Below are positions 63,943-64,000 of a stretch of 64,000 bases of DNA, piece by piece. The stretch lies in the NCBI RefSeq assembly GCF_014925385.1, contig NZ_JACSDK010000001.1:620001-684000 (forward strand), in the 5' to 3' direction. Numbering within the stretch: the stretch's first letter is position 1; each line of letters starts with the position of its first letter. The notes under the pieces were generated by a model. The model ran no database searches. It was not told the DNA's origin and saw only the letters and a program-made list of their open reading frames with translations. The translations under genes and the position numbers were made by a program. The stretch comes from Pelagibius marinus (lineage in GTDB: Bacteria; Pseudomonadota; Alphaproteobacteria; Kiloniellales; Kiloniellaceae).

Positions 63943-64000
63943 GCCCGCCGCTTTCGCGGCGGCGGTGGAGCGCGAGGTGACCGGCCGCATGGCGGCGCTG
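63719..64000 (+). CDS. PHA-synthase-like alpha/beta hydrolase, N-terminal fragment
   Basis: A second frame opens at ATG 63719 and stays open to the window end (94 residues): MTSQQAESRTEVGRPPGR, then RLGPRPLPLHLMAAGLTWAS, SRSALPLWSNGSVAWKGDLG and PAAFAAAVEREVTGRMAAL. The G-P-R-P-L-P-L-H-L opening and the S-S-x-x-A-L-P-L-x-x-x-G-S-x-x-W-K phrase resemble, as I recall, N-termini of PHA-synthase-type hydrolases of this group. Beside phaR this is fitting. The catalytic part lies outside the window. Confidence 0.55.
   Translation, partial: MTSQQAESRTEVGRPPGRGAPRLGPRPLPLHLMAAGLTWASSRSALPLWSNGSVAWKGDLGARAEALRQSLNGTEPAAFAAAVEREVTGRMAAL

Overview
The window looks like chromosomal DNA of a high-GC alphaproteobacterium, probably of the Rhodospirillales/Kiloniellales type. 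This is an inference from three things: the rplU-rpmA-(acetyltransferase)-obg-proB order, the lysine/alanine tail on ribosomal protein L21, and the mix of TRAP and ABC solute transporters, PhaR and a PHA-synthase-like gene. Coding density is high and most genes are short operons with ATGA/GTGA stop-start overlaps.

Layout. 1-2892: ribosomal/GTPase/proline operon on the minus strand with a clear promoter and an intrinsic terminator. 2989-4017: an acid-ceramidase-like Ntn hydrolase. 4156-6058: a tRNA-Ser(CGA) gene whose 3' end and terminator are duplicated; the second terminator copy is split by a 1.6-kb element with 28-bp inverted ends and an 8-bp target duplication. 6086-18835: mostly single-gene functions (a frameshifted META/HslJ-like lipoprotein, PhnA-like, VOC, YbaK, CmcJ-like, a secreted S8 peptidase, an orphan RND pump, acetyltransferases, SDR, periplasmic glutathione peroxidase, a TetR/DUF1348 pair with twin operators, HugZ). 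18874-21975: a TRAP transporter. 22269-25131: exbB-exbD-exbD-tonB behind a possible iron-responsive box. 25168-28007: a PAS histidine kinase and an acyltransferase.

28065-34485 is an RNA-repair cluster: a candidate leader or small RNA ending in a terminator, then rtcB, a YcgL-type nucleotidyltransferase, hen1 and pnkp. It joins the RtcB ligase route and the Pnkp/Hen1 route on one strand. Directly downstream (34607-40621) is the best candidate for an undescribed system: a papain-like peptidase fused to an alpha/beta hydrolase, two DUF2589-like paralogues flanking a conserved-looking protein of unknown family, a two-CxxC zinc-ribbon protein and a tryptophan-rich-tailed protein, all on one strand, with an internal sigma70-like promoter at 36826.

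40635-53411: AGE epimerase, M20 peptidase and a complete dipeptide-type ABC transporter (peptide or amino-acid-derivative uptake), HlyU-like, FAD oxidoreductase, FemAB-like, XRE regulator. 54049-57708: a nitrilase-family hydrolase, then a lower-GC insertion with gentisate 1,2-dioxygenase, a phage-like fragment and an IS5-type insertion sequence with an A-AAA-AAG frameshift site. 57692-64000: methyltransferase, GlxA-type regulator, a degenerate GGDEF/EAL protein, PhaR, and a small PHA-associated gene that overlaps the start of a PhaC-like gene by about 224 nt in another frame.

Family assignments come from reading motifs by eye. No database search was run.
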